Assembly: GCF_029626235.1 (NCBI RefSeq)
Contig: NZ_JARUBO010000005.1
Span: forward strand, 4,994,001 to 5,058,000
Direction: 5' to 3'
DNA from: Micromonospora sp. WMMD1120
Lineage (GTDB): Bacteria; Actinomycetota; Actinomycetes; Mycobacteriales; Micromonosporaceae
Length of the DNA: 64,000 bases
The notes under the pieces: model-generated
Database searches by the model: none
What the model was told of the DNA's origin: nothing
Seen by the model: only the letters and a program-made list of their open reading frames with translations
Made by a program: the position numbers and the translations under genes
Shown: positions 27,193 to 35,976 of the stretch, piece by piece
Layout: each line of letters opens with the position of its first letter
Numbering within the stretch: position 1 is the stretch's first letter

Positions 27193-28205
27193 CGGCGCAG
27201 CTCCGCGACTGTGGCCCGGTCCGGTACGGCCGGCGTGTCCCGGCGTCGCGCCGGGAGGCTCGGGCGCCACCGGCCGCGGCTCCGGTCGATCCCGGTGGGC
27301 AGCAGGTAGACAGTCGCCACGAACAGCGCGCCCAGCACCAGCGGCGCGTGACCGGGCAGGACGCCGAACAGCCAGTCCCGGACGGCGATGACCAGCGCCG
27401 CGCCCACCAGAGCGCCGCCCACCGAGGCGGTGCCACCGATCACGACACCGAGCAGCAGCAGCGCGGACGTGTCGAAACCGAAGTCGGCGGGGGAGATGTA
27501 CTGCTGGGCGACGACGAGCAACGAGCCGGCGGCGCCGGCTGTCGCACCGGCGGCGATGTGCGCGCCGGACAGGTACAGCGGCACCCGGTGCCCGCTGGCC
27601 CGCAGCCGCGTCTCGTCGTCCCGGGCGGCGCGCAGCAGCAGCCCGGCCCGGGTCCGCAGCAGCACCAGCACCACGCCCACCAGCGCGGCCACCACGACCA
27701 GGGCGTACAGGTAGCGGGCCCGGTCGCTGGCCAGGGGCGGCAGCCCCCAGAACGGGCGGACCGCCGGGATGCCGGCCAGCCCGTCCGTGCCACCGGTCAC
27801 CGACCGCCACCGGCCGAGGACTGTCACGACCAGTTCACCGATGGCCAGGGTGATCATCAGGACGATGACGCCCCGGGCGTGCACGACGAGCGGCACGGTG
27901 AGCGCGGCCAGCACCGCGCCGGCGCCCGCCGCGACCGCGACCTGCACCACACCGACGTCGGAGATCCGGCTCCCGAGCACGGCGCAGGCGTACGCGCCCG
28001 CCGCGTAGGGCGCGGTCTGGCCGAGGGTGGGCACGCCGGCGACACCGGTCAGCAGTGCCACGCTCACCCCGACCAGGGCCAGCGCCAGCGTCCGGGCGAG
28101 GATCGCCGTGGTGTAGTCGTCCACCACCCAGGGCGCCACGACCAGGCCGGCCAGGACGAGCGCCGCGACGCCGCCCCATGCCCGCCGGAGCACGTCGCCG
28201 GTCAT
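27189..28205 (-). CDS. livM: Branched-chain amino acid-type ABC permease LivM
   Basis: 338 residues, about nine membrane helices, with GVPTLGQTAPYAAGAYA near residue 57 and TGGTDGLAGIP near 140, both characteristic of LivM/UrtC permeases. The last 35 residues form a basic, Arg-rich cytoplasmic tail. The ATG overlaps the LivH stop (28202-28205) and the stop overlaps LivG, so LivH, M, G and F should be made in fixed ratio. Confidence 0.9.
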   Translation of the reverse strand: MTGDVLRRAWGGVAALVLAGLVVAPWVVDDYTTAILARTLALALVGVSVALLTGVAGVPTLGQTAPYAAGAYACAVLGSRISDVGVVQVAVAAGAGAVLAALTVPLVVHARGVIVLMITLAIGELVVTVLGRWRSVTGGTDGLAGIPAVRPFWGLPPLASDRARYLYALVVVAALVGVVLVLLRTRAGLLLRAARDDETRLRASGHRVPLYLSGAHIAAGATAGAAGSLLVVAQQYISPADFGFDTSALLLLGVVIGGTASVGGALVGAALVIAVRDWLFGVLPGHAPLVLGALFVATVYLLPTGIDRSRGRWRPSLPARRRDTPAVPDRATVAELRR

Positions 28206-29095
28206 GCCGCCCGCCACCTGACGGCCAGGCCCCGGGCGCGCACCGCCAGCACGGCCGCCATGGCGGCGAACAGCAGGAACGGCGCGGCGGACGGCAGCAG
28301 CGCCACCCCCAGCGTCTGGATCTCGCCGATCGCGAGCGCGGCCACCAGCGTGCCCGCCATCGAGCCGAGTCCACCGAGGACGACGACCACCAGGGACAGC
28401 AGCAGCACGGTGTCGGCGGTGTCGGTACCCGGGCCGATGATGGGCGCGCCCAGGACCCCGGCCGCGCCGGCCAGCGCCCCGGCGGCGGCGAGCACGCCGG
28501 CCCGGATCCGCGCGGGGCTGACGCCCAGGCAGGCGACCATCTCCGCGTCGTCGACGGCCGCCCGGACCAGCATCCCGGCCCGGGTGCGCCGCAGCACCAG
28601 GTAGAGCGCGCCCGCCAGCACCGCCGCCACGACGATGAAGACCAGCCGGTACGCGGCGTAGCGGTGACCGGCGACCACCACCGAACCCTCCAGCGCGGCG
28701 GGAACCCGCACCTGCGGATCGTCGGGTCCGAACCCGGCGACGAGCAGGCTGCCGCCGGCCAGCGCCACACCGAACGTCAGCAGCGCCTGGCTCAGGTGGT
28801 TGCCGGTGGGGACCGGGGTGAGCAGCCCGGCCAGCAGCACACCCGCGGCGGCGGCGGCCAGCACACCGACCGCCAGCGCCAGCGCCAGGCTCACCCAACC
28901 GCCGTCGAGCAGCGCGGCGGCCGTGTACCCGCCGATCGCGTAGAGCATGCCGTGCGCCAGGTTGAGGATGTTGGCGACGCCGAAGCAGAAGACCAGGCCC
29001 GACGCGGCGACGAACACGAGCAGCCCGTAGGCGACTCCGTCCAACGCCGGAATCAGGTACGGGTCGATCCGGTTCGTCAGGGCCGCCGCCGTCAT
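28202..29095 (-). CDS. livH: Branched-chain amino acid-type ABC permease LivH
   Basis: 297 residues and about eight membrane helices. NILNLAHGMLYAIGGY (residues about 42-57) is the signature of LivH/UrtB permeases, and the loop RTRAGMLVRAAVDDAEMV faces the ATPases. The ATG overlaps the stop of the substrate-binding gene (29092-29095). Confidence 0.9.
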   Translation of the reverse strand: MTAAALTNRIDPYLIPALDGVAYGLLVFVAASGLVFCFGVANILNLAHGMLYAIGGYTAAALLDGGWVSLALALAVGVLAAAAAGVLLAGLLTPVPTGNHLSQALLTFGVALAGGSLLVAGFGPDDPQVRVPAALEGSVVVAGHRYAAYRLVFIVVAAVLAGALYLVLRRTRAGMLVRAAVDDAEMVACLGVSPARIRAGVLAAAGALAGAAGVLGAPIIGPGTDTADTVLLLSLVVVVLGGLGSMAGTLVAALAIGEIQTLGVALLPSAAPFLLFAAMAAVLAVRARGLAVRWRAA

Positions 29096-30285
29096 CGGCC
29101 GACGGTCGCGAGGTCACCCACGACGGTGTTGGACAGCGCCCGCCCGTCCTGGCGGACCTGCCGCAGGTACCACTTCTGCACCGGCGAGTGGGTGGTGGTG
29201 GAGAACTGCCAGGTGCCGCGCGGGCTGGCGATCTGGCCGAGTTTCCCGATGGCGGTGTTGATCGCCTCCGGGGTCGGGTCGCTGCCGGCGGCGCCGATCG
29301 CCCGGTCCAGCACTGCCGCCGCGTCGTACGAGGCGAGCGCGTAGGTCGTCGGCGAGCCGTCGTGCTTGGCCTTCCAGGCCGCCACGAACGCGCGGTTCTC
29401 GGCGTTGTCGAGGTCCGGCGAGTAGTTGAGCACCGAGTAGATGCCCCGGGCCGCGTCGCCCTGGGCGTTGAGCACGCCGCCCTCGGTGAGGAACCCCGCC
29501 GCGTACAGCGGGACGTCCTTGATCTCGGACTGCGCGTACTGCTTGACGAAGTCGACGGCGGCGCTGCCGGCGTAGAACGTGAAGACGGCCGCCGCGCCGG
29601 AGGCCTTGATCCGGGCGAAGTACGGGGTGAAGTTGGTGGTCGCCGGGAACGGGGTGAAGGTGGTCTTGCCGTCCGGGTTCGCGAGCTTCCCGCCGATCTT
29701 GCCGAAGGCGTCGGTGAACCCCCGCAGCTCGTCCCAGCCGCCCTGGTAGTCCGGGCCGATCGCATACACCGAGCCCTTCACGTTGTCCCGGACGTGCTGC
29801 GCGATCGCCGCTCCGGGCTCGTCGGAGAGGTACGAGGTGTGCCAGACCCGGGAGACGTCCTTGAGTTCGGGTCGTCCGTTGGAGCCGACGAGGGGCACCT
29901 TCGTCTCGGCGAGCAGCGGGACGACACCGGCGACCGAACCGCCACCGACGATGCCGGTGAGCGCGGACACCCGGTCCTGCTTGAGCAGCTTGGTCGCCGC
30001 CGGCACCGCGGTCTGGGCGCCGTTGCCCTCGTCGGCGACGACGAGGTCGACCTGTCGGCCGCCGAGCTTGCCGTCGTGGGTGTCCAGGTAGAGCTGGAAG
30101 CCGTCGCGGATCTCCGTGCCGACCGCCTGGTACGTGCCGGACAGCGAGGCGAGCAGGCCGATCTTTATCGAGCCGCTGGCGCTGGTGCCCGGCCCGTCGT
30201 CGCCGCAGGCCGTGCTGGTGGTCAGCGCGGCCGCGAGCGCCGCGGCGATGAGGGCACGGCTGCGCCAAGGCGTGGTGTGAGGCAT
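29092..30285 (-). CDS. livK: Liv-type ABC substrate-binding lipoprotein
   Basis: 397 residues from ATG 30285 with TGGAG upstream. It has a signal peptide followed by TSTAC, a weak lipobox with Cys near 27. The type I periplasmic-binding fold is clear: IKIGLLASLSGTYQAVGTEIRDGFQLYL, VDLVVADEGNG, and GSNGRPEL. It delivers ligand to LivHMGF. It lies 57 bp downstream of the roadblock gene, which suggests that the NIT-domain sensor upstream regulates or monitors uptake of the ligand (inference). Confidence 0.9.
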   Translation of the reverse strand: MPHTTPWRSRALIAAALAAALTTSTACGDDGPGTSASGSIKIGLLASLSGTYQAVGTEIRDGFQLYLDTHDGKLGGRQVDLVVADEGNGAQTAVPAATKLLKQDRVSALTGIVGGGSVAGVVPLLAETKVPLVGSNGRPELKDVSRVWHTSYLSDEPGAAIAQHVRDNVKGSVYAIGPDYQGGWDELRGFTDAFGKIGGKLANPDGKTTFTPFPATTNFTPYFARIKASGAAAVFTFYAGSAAVDFVKQYAQSEIKDVPLYAAGFLTEGGVLNAQGDAARGIYSVLNYSPDLDNAENRAFVAAWKAKHDGSPTTYALASYDAAAVLDRAIGAAGSDPTPEAINTAIGKLGQIASPRGTWQFSTTTHSPVQKWYLRQVRQDGRALSNTVVGDLATVGR

Positions 30286-30341
30286 GACTTCGACTCCAGA
30301 AGATGGGGGAAGGGATGCCCGGCGTGGGGTCGCCGGAGTGG

Positions 30342-30746
30342 TCAACGACTGCGGGCGAGTGCCGCGCGGGCGGCGGGGGTCAGGGCGTCCCCGATGCGGT
30401 TGGCCAGCTCGGTCATCTCGTAGGAGACCTTGCCGACGTCGCACTCCGGGGCGGCGAGCACCAGCAACGAGGCGCCGTCGTTGAAGGCCATCGAGAACAT
30501 GAACCCGCCCTCGAGCTGGGTGACGTTGGAGATCACCGCGCCGGCGTCGAAGAAGGCCGCCGCTCCGCGCAGCAGGCTGACCAGCCCGCTGCCCGTCGCG
30601 GCCAACTGGTCGGCCCGGTCCGGCGGAAGGTCGCGGGTGGCGGCCACCATCAGCCCGTCGCTGGAGATGGCGATGGCATGGCTGACCTCGGTCGCGCGCG
30701 CGGCGAAGGTGTCCAGCAGCCAGCCGAGATCCTGTTGGTCGCTCAC
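30342..30746 (-). CDS. Roadblock/LC7-domain protein (CvnB-like)
   Basis: 134 residues forming one roadblock/LC7 domain: DLGWLLDTFAARATEVSHAIAISSDGLMVAAT, a central helix RADQLAATGSGLVSLLRGAA and GGFMFSMAFNDGASLLVLAA. In actinobacterial conservons this is CvnB, partner of a CvnA sensor, a CvnC DUF742 protein and a CvnD Ras-like GTPase. Here it follows the sensor by 16 bp, but the DUF742 and GTPase genes are absent and a Liv transporter takes their place. Confidence 0.9.
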   Translation of the reverse strand: MSDQQDLGWLLDTFAARATEVSHAIAISSDGLMVAATRDLPPDRADQLAATGSGLVSLLRGAAAFFDAGAVISNVTQLEGGFMFSMAFNDGASLLVLAAPECDVGKVSYEMTELANRIGDALTPAARAALARSR

Positions 30747-30762
30747 GTGCTCTCCTGTCGCG

Positions 30763-33237
30763 TCAGGTGTTGCCGAGGTTGATCGGGGTGCGTCGCCGGT
30801 TCGCCACGCCCCGCGCGTACGCGGCCATCGCCGTGGCCACCTGCGCCGGGTCGCGGTACTCCGACCGTTGTTGCTGCTGCGGCACCGTCACGCCGCCGGG
30901 CACGAGGTGCCGTTGGGGCTGCCGTTTGGGCAGGCCGGAATTGGTGGTCGTGGCGACCTCGGGCGTGTGCGCCCGGGCGGCCGTGCGCCAGGCGTCGTCG
31001 GCGGGGCTGGACCACGCGTGGCCGTTCTGACCGTTCTGACCGTCGACGACGTCGGTCTGGAACCAGTGGTTGACCTGTTCGAAGATGAGCAACTCCTCGG
31101 TCGGCGCGTCACCCCGGTCCGGCGGGGGTGACGGGTGTCGGAAGACCGGCGCCGCCGGCAGGGTCCGCTCGGCCGGAGGACGGCCCGCGGTGGGCTCGGG
31201 GCGCGGTTGGTACGGCGGCGGAGGGCCGGCTCTGCGGGCCGCCCGCCGGGACAGCCGGCCCGGTGCGAGCAGGTACTCCTCCGGTGGCAGCGATCGGATG
31301 ATCGTCGCCGGCAGGGTCGCCTCGGCGAGGGTGCCGCGGCGGGGGCCGCGGCGCAGTTGGACTGTCACGCCCAACCGCTGCGCGAGCTGACCCACGACGA
31401 CCAGCCCCATCGCCCGGACGGCGGCCACGTCGATGGCCGGTGGGTGGGCCAGCAACTCGTTGAGCTGCTGCATCCGCTGCGGTGACAGGCCGACGCCCTC
31501 GTCGCTGATCTGGACGATGACGCGGTCACCCAGGCTCCGGCCGCTCACCCAGGTCTCGCTGCCCGGGGGAGAATACGTGGTGGCGTTGTCCATCAGCTCG
31601 GCGAGCAGGTGCACGACCTCGTCGACGGTCTTGGCCGCCACGGCGACGTCCCCGTCGACCATCCCGAGCCGCACCCGCGCGTAGTGCTCGATCTGCGACA
31701 GCGCGGCCTGGAGCACCTGTTGCAACGGGACGTCGCGTTGCCGTACGCGGCCGACGCCGACGCCGCCGAGCACCAGCAGGCTGGCGTTGATCCGGCCCAT
31801 CCGGGTGGCCAGGTTGTCCAGCGTGTAGAGCTGGTCGAGGCGGTCGGGGTCGGTCTCGTCCCGCTCGACCAGGTCGACCTGGGCCAGGACGGCGTCGACG
31901 AGCCGCTGTTCGCGGCGGCTGAGGTGGATGAAGATGTCGGCGGTGTTGGCGCGCATGACGGCCTGTTCGGCGGCGGTGCGCACGGCGGCCTGGTGCACGG
32001 CGCTGAACGCCTGGCCCAGCTCGCCGATCTCGTCGTCGCTGGACGGTTCCAGGGCGGCGCTGGAGTGGTGCCGGGCGAGCCGGTCCGGGTCGACCGAGGC
32101 GCTGCCGGGCTGTTGGAGCTGGGCCACCACGGCGGGCAGCTGTTCGAACGCCACGGCGTTGGCGGCGTCCCGCAGGCGACGCAGCCGTCGGGTGATCTGC
32201 CGGGCGACGGCCCAGGTCACCAGCGCCGTCAGCAGCAGCGCGAGGAGTACGCCAACGGCCTCCGCGACGGCCCGACGGCGCTGGTCGGCGTGCGCGGCCC
32301 GGACGTCCTCGCGGACCGCGTCGTCGACCTGGCCACGCAGCTCGGCGAGGCGGGCGGCGCGCGTCTGGGTGGTCGCCACCCAGGCGGTGGTGTCCAGTTG
32401 CAACCGCGTGCCCGGCCGGGCCCGGGACACCTCGTCCTGCATGCGTTGCAGGGCGAGCGCGTCCCTGCCGGTGCCGGCCTGCTCCCACCAGACGCCCCAC
32501 TCGTGCGGCGCCAGTGCCAGGAAGGACAGGCTCGACTCGGTGTAGCTGGTCCGGGCGGCGGTGATGTCCTGTTGCATGGCCGGGGTCAGCTCCCCGCCCG
32601 CTACCGCGCGGAGCACGGCAACCTGCTGTTGACCGATGGCCTCCGCGGTCTTCGAGAGGGCGGCCGAGGCCCGGATGCCGTCGGCGAGCACGGCGTCCAC
32701 GACGCCGTGTGAGACGTTCTCCCGGAAGGTGATCAGGTCGGCGATGGCGATCCGGTAGCTGAAGGTCATCGCCGAGACCGACGCGTGTGTCGCCGTGCGG
32801 ACCTGGGTCCGCAGCGGGGCGAGGCTGTTCAGCGAGTCGTCGATGCGGCGCAGCAGGACCCGGTTGGCGTCGGCGTCGGTGGACAGCCGCTCGCGCTGGG
32901 TGCGGTAGCGGGCGACGGAGTCGTCGGTGGCGGCGATCTCCGCGCCGAACGCGTCCTGCTGCTCCGGTCGGCCGTAGGTGAGCAGGTCGGCGGCGGCGAC
33001 GCGCTCGCGTTGCAGCCGGTAGGCCAGGTCGCCGGCCTCCGCGCCGAGCTGGGCCAGGACCTGCAGGTCGTCGGCGCGGGCCGTCCGGCGTGCGCTTTCG
33101 GTCAGCGCGAGGCCGGCGAAGCCGATCACGGCGACGAGTGGGGCCGCGACGATGAGGCGCATCCGGCCGGCAATCTTCCAACCGCGTCGGCGGGTCGGGT
33201 AGGGTCTGGCCGCGTGGGACCGGGTGCTCGACGCCAC
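30763..33237 (-). CDS. NIT-domain sensor with HAMP and GHKL ATPase domain (CvnA-like), phospho-His replaced
   Basis: 824 residues from GTG with GGGAG upstream. After a first membrane helix (about 27-46) comes an extracellular nitrate/sulfonate-sensing NIT domain (about 60-310), a second helix ([18 protein letters not shown]), HAMP, a dimerisation helix pair and a histidine-kinase ATPase domain with [13 protein letters not shown] (N box) and DEGVGLS (G1). In relatives the dimerisation segment reads LDHLATR; here codon 475 is Asn ([10 protein letters not shown]), so the expected phosphoacceptor is missing. The C-terminal 170 residues are Pro/Arg-rich and disordered. It heads the roadblock-Liv operon. 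Confidence 0.88.
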   Translation of the reverse strand: MASSTRSHAARPYPTRRRGWKIAGRMRLIVAAPLVAVIGFAGLALTESARRTARADDLQVLAQLGAEAGDLAYRLQRERVAAADLLTYGRPEQQDAFGAEIAATDDSVARYRTQRERLSTDADANRVLLRRIDDSLNSLAPLRTQVRTATHASVSAMTFSYRIAIADLITFRENVSHGVVDAVLADGIRASAALSKTAEAIGQQQVAVLRAVAGGELTPAMQQDITAARTSYTESSLSFLALAPHEWGVWWEQAGTGRDALALQRMQDEVSRARPGTRLQLDTTAWVATTQTRAARLAELRGQVDDAVREDVRAAHADQRRRAVAEAVGVLLALLLTALVTWAVARQITRRLRRLRDAANAVAFEQLPAVVAQLQQPGSASVDPDRLARHHSSAALEPSSDDEIGELGQAFSAVHQAAVRTAAEQAVMRANTADIFIHLSRREQRLVDAVLAQVDLVERDETDPDRLDQLYTLDNLATRMGRINASLLVLGGVGVGRVRQRDVPLQQVLQAALSQIEHYARVRLGMVDGDVAVAAKTVDEVVHLLAELMDNATTYSPPGSETWVSGRSLGDRVIVQISDEGVGLSPQRMQQLNELLAHPPAIDVAAVRAMGLVVVGQLAQRLGVTVQLRRGPRRGTLAEATLPATIIRSLPPEEYLLAPGRLSRRAARRAGPPPPYQPRPEPTAGRPPAERTLPAAPVFRHPSPPPDRGDAPTEELLIFEQVNHWFQTDVVDGQNGQNGHAWSSPADDAWRTAARAHTPEVATTTNSGLPKRQPQRHLVPGGVTVPQQQQRSEYRDPAQVATAMAAYARGVANRRRTPINLGNT

Positions 33238-33417
33238 TGTTTGACTCCCACGACTCGTCGATGACGGTCAATCCCGCACCTTGCCGAATGCAAGTCCCAT
33301 TCGGCCGGAAGCCGCGCTCGGAGACCAGACCTGACCGTGGTACAAACTGCCCGTACCAGCATCTGTACCCAACGTCAGCGGACGGTGACGCCCCGAGGTG
33401 AGGTCGGGTCCGCGCGG

Positions 33418-33900
33418 TCAGCGCTGGTTGTCGAGGGGTTCGGCCGGCGGGCGCGGACGGTGCGTGTCGTCCGGGTCGGGCGGGCTGTTGAGCACCTGGC
33501 CGATCAGCTCCCGCAGCTCGTCGATCGCCTCCACCACGGCGCCGGGGTCGCGCGCGTCGCGCCGGCCACGTTGCCGCGGCACCTGTCGCTGCGCCGGGAC
33601 CTGTTCCGGGGCGCGTGGGCCCCGGCGGCCGTCGGCGGCCATCTGCTCCGCCGCGACCTGGGGCCACAGCGCCGCCAGCCGGCCGCCGGTGCCCAGGACG
33701 TCGTCGCAGCGCAGCGCGAACTCGTGGCTGCCGAAGCGGCGACCCGACTCGACCGCCGCGACCGTCTCCCGACTGAACCGCACCAGCTCCGCCAGGGCCC
33801 GCTGGGTGAGGCCCCGTCGGACGCGACAGTTGCGCAACTCCCATCGGAACCGCTGGCTGGCCGCAGACTGCGCTGAGCTCGCCGGGGACGTGTGCTCCAT
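33418..33900 (-). CDS. XRE-family DNA-binding protein
   Basis: 160 residues from the ATG at 33900, which has AAGGTGAG upstream; a longer reading to 34020 lacks one. Residues about 15-70 are an XRE helix-turn-helix (RRGLTQRALAELVRFSRETVAAVESGRRF). The segment from residue 80 to the end is charged and low-complexity. It is on the same strand as, and 180 bp upstream of, the NIT sensor, so it may regulate that operon; a separate promoter within the gap is equally possible. Confidence 0.8.
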   Translation of the reverse strand: MEHTSPASSAQSAASQRFRWELRNCRVRRGLTQRALAELVRFSRETVAAVESGRRFGSHEFALRCDDVLGTGGRLAALWPQVAAEQMAADGRRGPRAPEQVPAQRQVPRQRGRRDARDPGAVVEAIDELRELIGQVLNSPPDPDDTHRPRPPAEPLDNQR

Positions 33901-34151
33901 GCGCTCACCTTCGTGGAACGGGCAGTCAGCAGCGGACGCCAGATCGAGATTGAACGATGTTCGAGGCATTCGCAGAGGGCAATTCTTAACCCAGAACGCG
34001 ATGGGTGTGAAGACGTTCACGGCTGTGGATCGTTTCGCATTGCGGGAAAGTCGTGGTTCGGGCGGCCGGAGGCGCGTGCGGGTCGAGTGGCCGCGACCCG
34101 TTCCGCACGTGATCCGACCGCAGGTCAGTGCCGGTGACGGACGGCTCCCGA

Positions 34152-35444
34152 TCAGGCGGCGCGTACGTCGGCCGATGCCGTGCGTCGTGCGGCGGGCAGG
34201 TCGTCGGCCGTCCTGCCGCCGATTGTCGCGAGCAACGTGTGATGCGCGCGAAACGCGACATTGGGTTTGTAGGAACGTCGCTGCGCCGCCGTCAGGCGGA
34301 GGTCGGGAATGGATTCGGCGAGTCGGGTGAGGGCGGTGCCGGCCTCAAGCCGAGCCAATCCCGCTCCGATGCAGAAATGGGGGCCGTGGCCGAACGAGAG
34401 GTGATTTCCCACATCCGCGCGGTGCGGATCGAACCGGTCCGGGTCGGCGAACGCCGAGCGGTCGCGATTGGCCGCGCCGATCATCAGCAGGCAGCGGGCT
34501 CCCGCCGGGATGGTCACCCCACCCAGTGTGACCTCCCGGCTGGTCGTCCGCAGCCAGCCGTCGATGGCCGGGGCGAACCGGAGCGTCTCGCCCACGAACG
34601 CGGGGACGACGCCCGGGTCCGCGACGATCGCCGACCACCAGCGCGGTGTGGACAGCGCCTGGTCGAGGGCGTGCGCGAGCAGCCCGGCGGTGGTCTCGTG
34701 GCCAGCGACGAGAAGGTTGAACGCCAGGCTCGCCACCTCGGGCACCGTCAGCACCGTGTCGTCGTCGTCCCGGTAGGCCAGGGCGCGGCTGATGAAGTCG
34801 CCATTCTCGTGCCCGGCACCCATCCGTTGGCGCACCAACTCCTCGCAGTAGTGCCAGAACTCCAGCAGGCCCTGAGCGAGGCGGACCTGCTCCGCCGGGT
34901 CCGGCTGACCCCAGACGAGGGCGATCTGACCGTCGGCCCAGCTGCGGACCCGTCCGATGTCGGCGGCGGGCACACCGAGGATGTCCAGGACCACGAGCAG
35001 GGGAAGCTCGGTGGCGAACTCCGGGATCAGGTCCACCTGCTCACCCCGACGGGCGGCGAGACGGGCCACCAGTTCGTCGACACGGCGTCGCACGATCGCG
35101 CCGTACTCGGCCTCGACCCGCTCGGCGGTGTTGGCGAAGGTCGCCCGCAGGGCCCGGCGGGTGCGGGGATGCGCCGGTGGGTCCGCGGCGGCCGTGGTGG
35201 GCGGCGCGTCGATCTGCATGATCACCTCCAGCGCCGCCGGGCACACCTCGTAGACCGGGGCCAGGGTGAGGGCGTTGACGAACGTCGTGGCGTCGGCGAG
35301 GGCGTACCGGACGTGGGTGTGTCTGCTGATCAACCACAGGCCCAGATCGTCGGCGTAGTGCACCCCGGCGGGATCGTCGAGAATGCGTCGCCACATCCGC
35401 GACGGATCGGTGAGATAGGTCCCGGTAAAGGGATTCAACCGCAT
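34152..35444 (-). CDS. Cytochrome P450
   Basis: 430 residues from the ATG preceded by GGGAGG. Bacterial class I P450 landmarks are all present: AGHETT in the oxygen-activating I helix (about 239), ETLR of the ExxR salt bridge (about 283) and the heme ligand region FGHGPHFCIGAGLAR (about 347) with the axial Cys. No ferredoxin or reductase gene adjoins it and no biosynthetic cluster surrounds it, so the substrate is unknown and electrons must come from elsewhere in the genome. Confidence 0.93.
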   Translation of the reverse strand: MRLNPFTGTYLTDPSRMWRRILDDPAGVHYADDLGLWLISRHTHVRYALADATTFVNALTLAPVYEVCPAALEVIMQIDAPPTTAAADPPAHPRTRRALRATFANTAERVEAEYGAIVRRRVDELVARLAARRGEQVDLIPEFATELPLLVVLDILGVPAADIGRVRSWADGQIALVWGQPDPAEQVRLAQGLLEFWHYCEELVRQRMGAGHENGDFISRALAYRDDDDTVLTVPEVASLAFNLLVAGHETTAGLLAHALDQALSTPRWWSAIVADPGVVPAFVGETLRFAPAIDGWLRTTSREVTLGGVTIPAGARCLLMIGAANRDRSAFADPDRFDPHRADVGNHLSFGHGPHFCIGAGLARLEAGTALTRLAESIPDLRLTAAQRRSYKPNVAFRAHHTLLATIGGRTADDLPAARRTASADVRAA

Positions 35445-35976
35445 GGAACGCCTCCCGGTGCACGCGGCGCCAAACCGGCAGCGCATCCATTTGGCGATCC
35501 ACTCCAGCCGGGCCGATAATGGCGCGAAGCTGCCGCTGGCTTTTCACGGTGCGCTGGCTGGCCACGCAAGTCAAGAATGATGGTTATCTATTTTTTAAGC
35601 GGCCTGACCGCGGGTTGCAACGAGCAACCGGTCGCGGCCGAGTGCAACTTGCGGAGCGGACCTTTCCGGCGGGGGTGGCCCGAACGGCCAGCCGACCTCG
35701 GCGCGGTGCGGCCGACTCCGCTGTCGCTCATGACCGGAAGAACGACCTCCGCGACGGCTGGTGACGCAGCCGTCCGACCGCTTCGCTGGCGTGCCGCTCC
35801 TGATTCCTCGCGGGCACCCGCCACCTGCTGCCTCGGCGCGCGGCCGTGTGCCGTCGAGCGGTATACCTCAGAGGCATGTTTGTGACCCAGAGGTATACCG
35901 CTCCTCAGCGCACCCACCCCCGCCGAGGTGACCGACGGTCACCGGAGTGAGGTCTCCCGGCGGAAGGCCGGAAGGC
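35445..35976. other. Intergenic region between the P450 and GH2 genes
   Basis: 532 bp upstream of the P450 and downstream of the GH2 gene. It contains an AT-rich patch (TATTTTTTAA-like, 35589-35599) that may hold the P450 promoter, and a strong inverted repeat at 35856-35903. Short open frames here have no ribosome sites or recognisable products. Confidence 0.4.
35856..35903. terminator. 14-bp perfect inverted repeat downstream of the GH2 gene
   Basis: GAGCGGTATACCTC at 35856-35869 is exactly complementary to GAGGTATACCGCTC at 35890-35903, with a 20-base loop. It lies 73 bp beyond the GH2 stop and may terminate that transcript. Its modest GC content is unlike the other hairpins in the window, so an operator or a dispersed repeat is also possible. 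Confidence 0.5.

Noticed and set aside
23004..33237. Long plus-strand readings opposite the Liv/sensor operon
   Set aside because: They are rich in Arg, Gly, Pro and His, as expected for antisense frames of high-GC genes, and no domain is recognisable.
11186..35444. Possible secondary-metabolite cluster (FAD oxygenase, siderophore genes, AfsR-like regulator, methyltransferase, DrrAB-like exporter, P450)
   Set aside because: The genes belong to separate operons on both strands, and no polyketide, peptide, terpene or RiPP core enzyme is present.
35588..35917. 109-codon minus-strand open frame downstream of the GH2 gene
   Set aside because: No ribosome site, no recognisable domain, and it crosses the perfect inverted repeat at 35856-35903.
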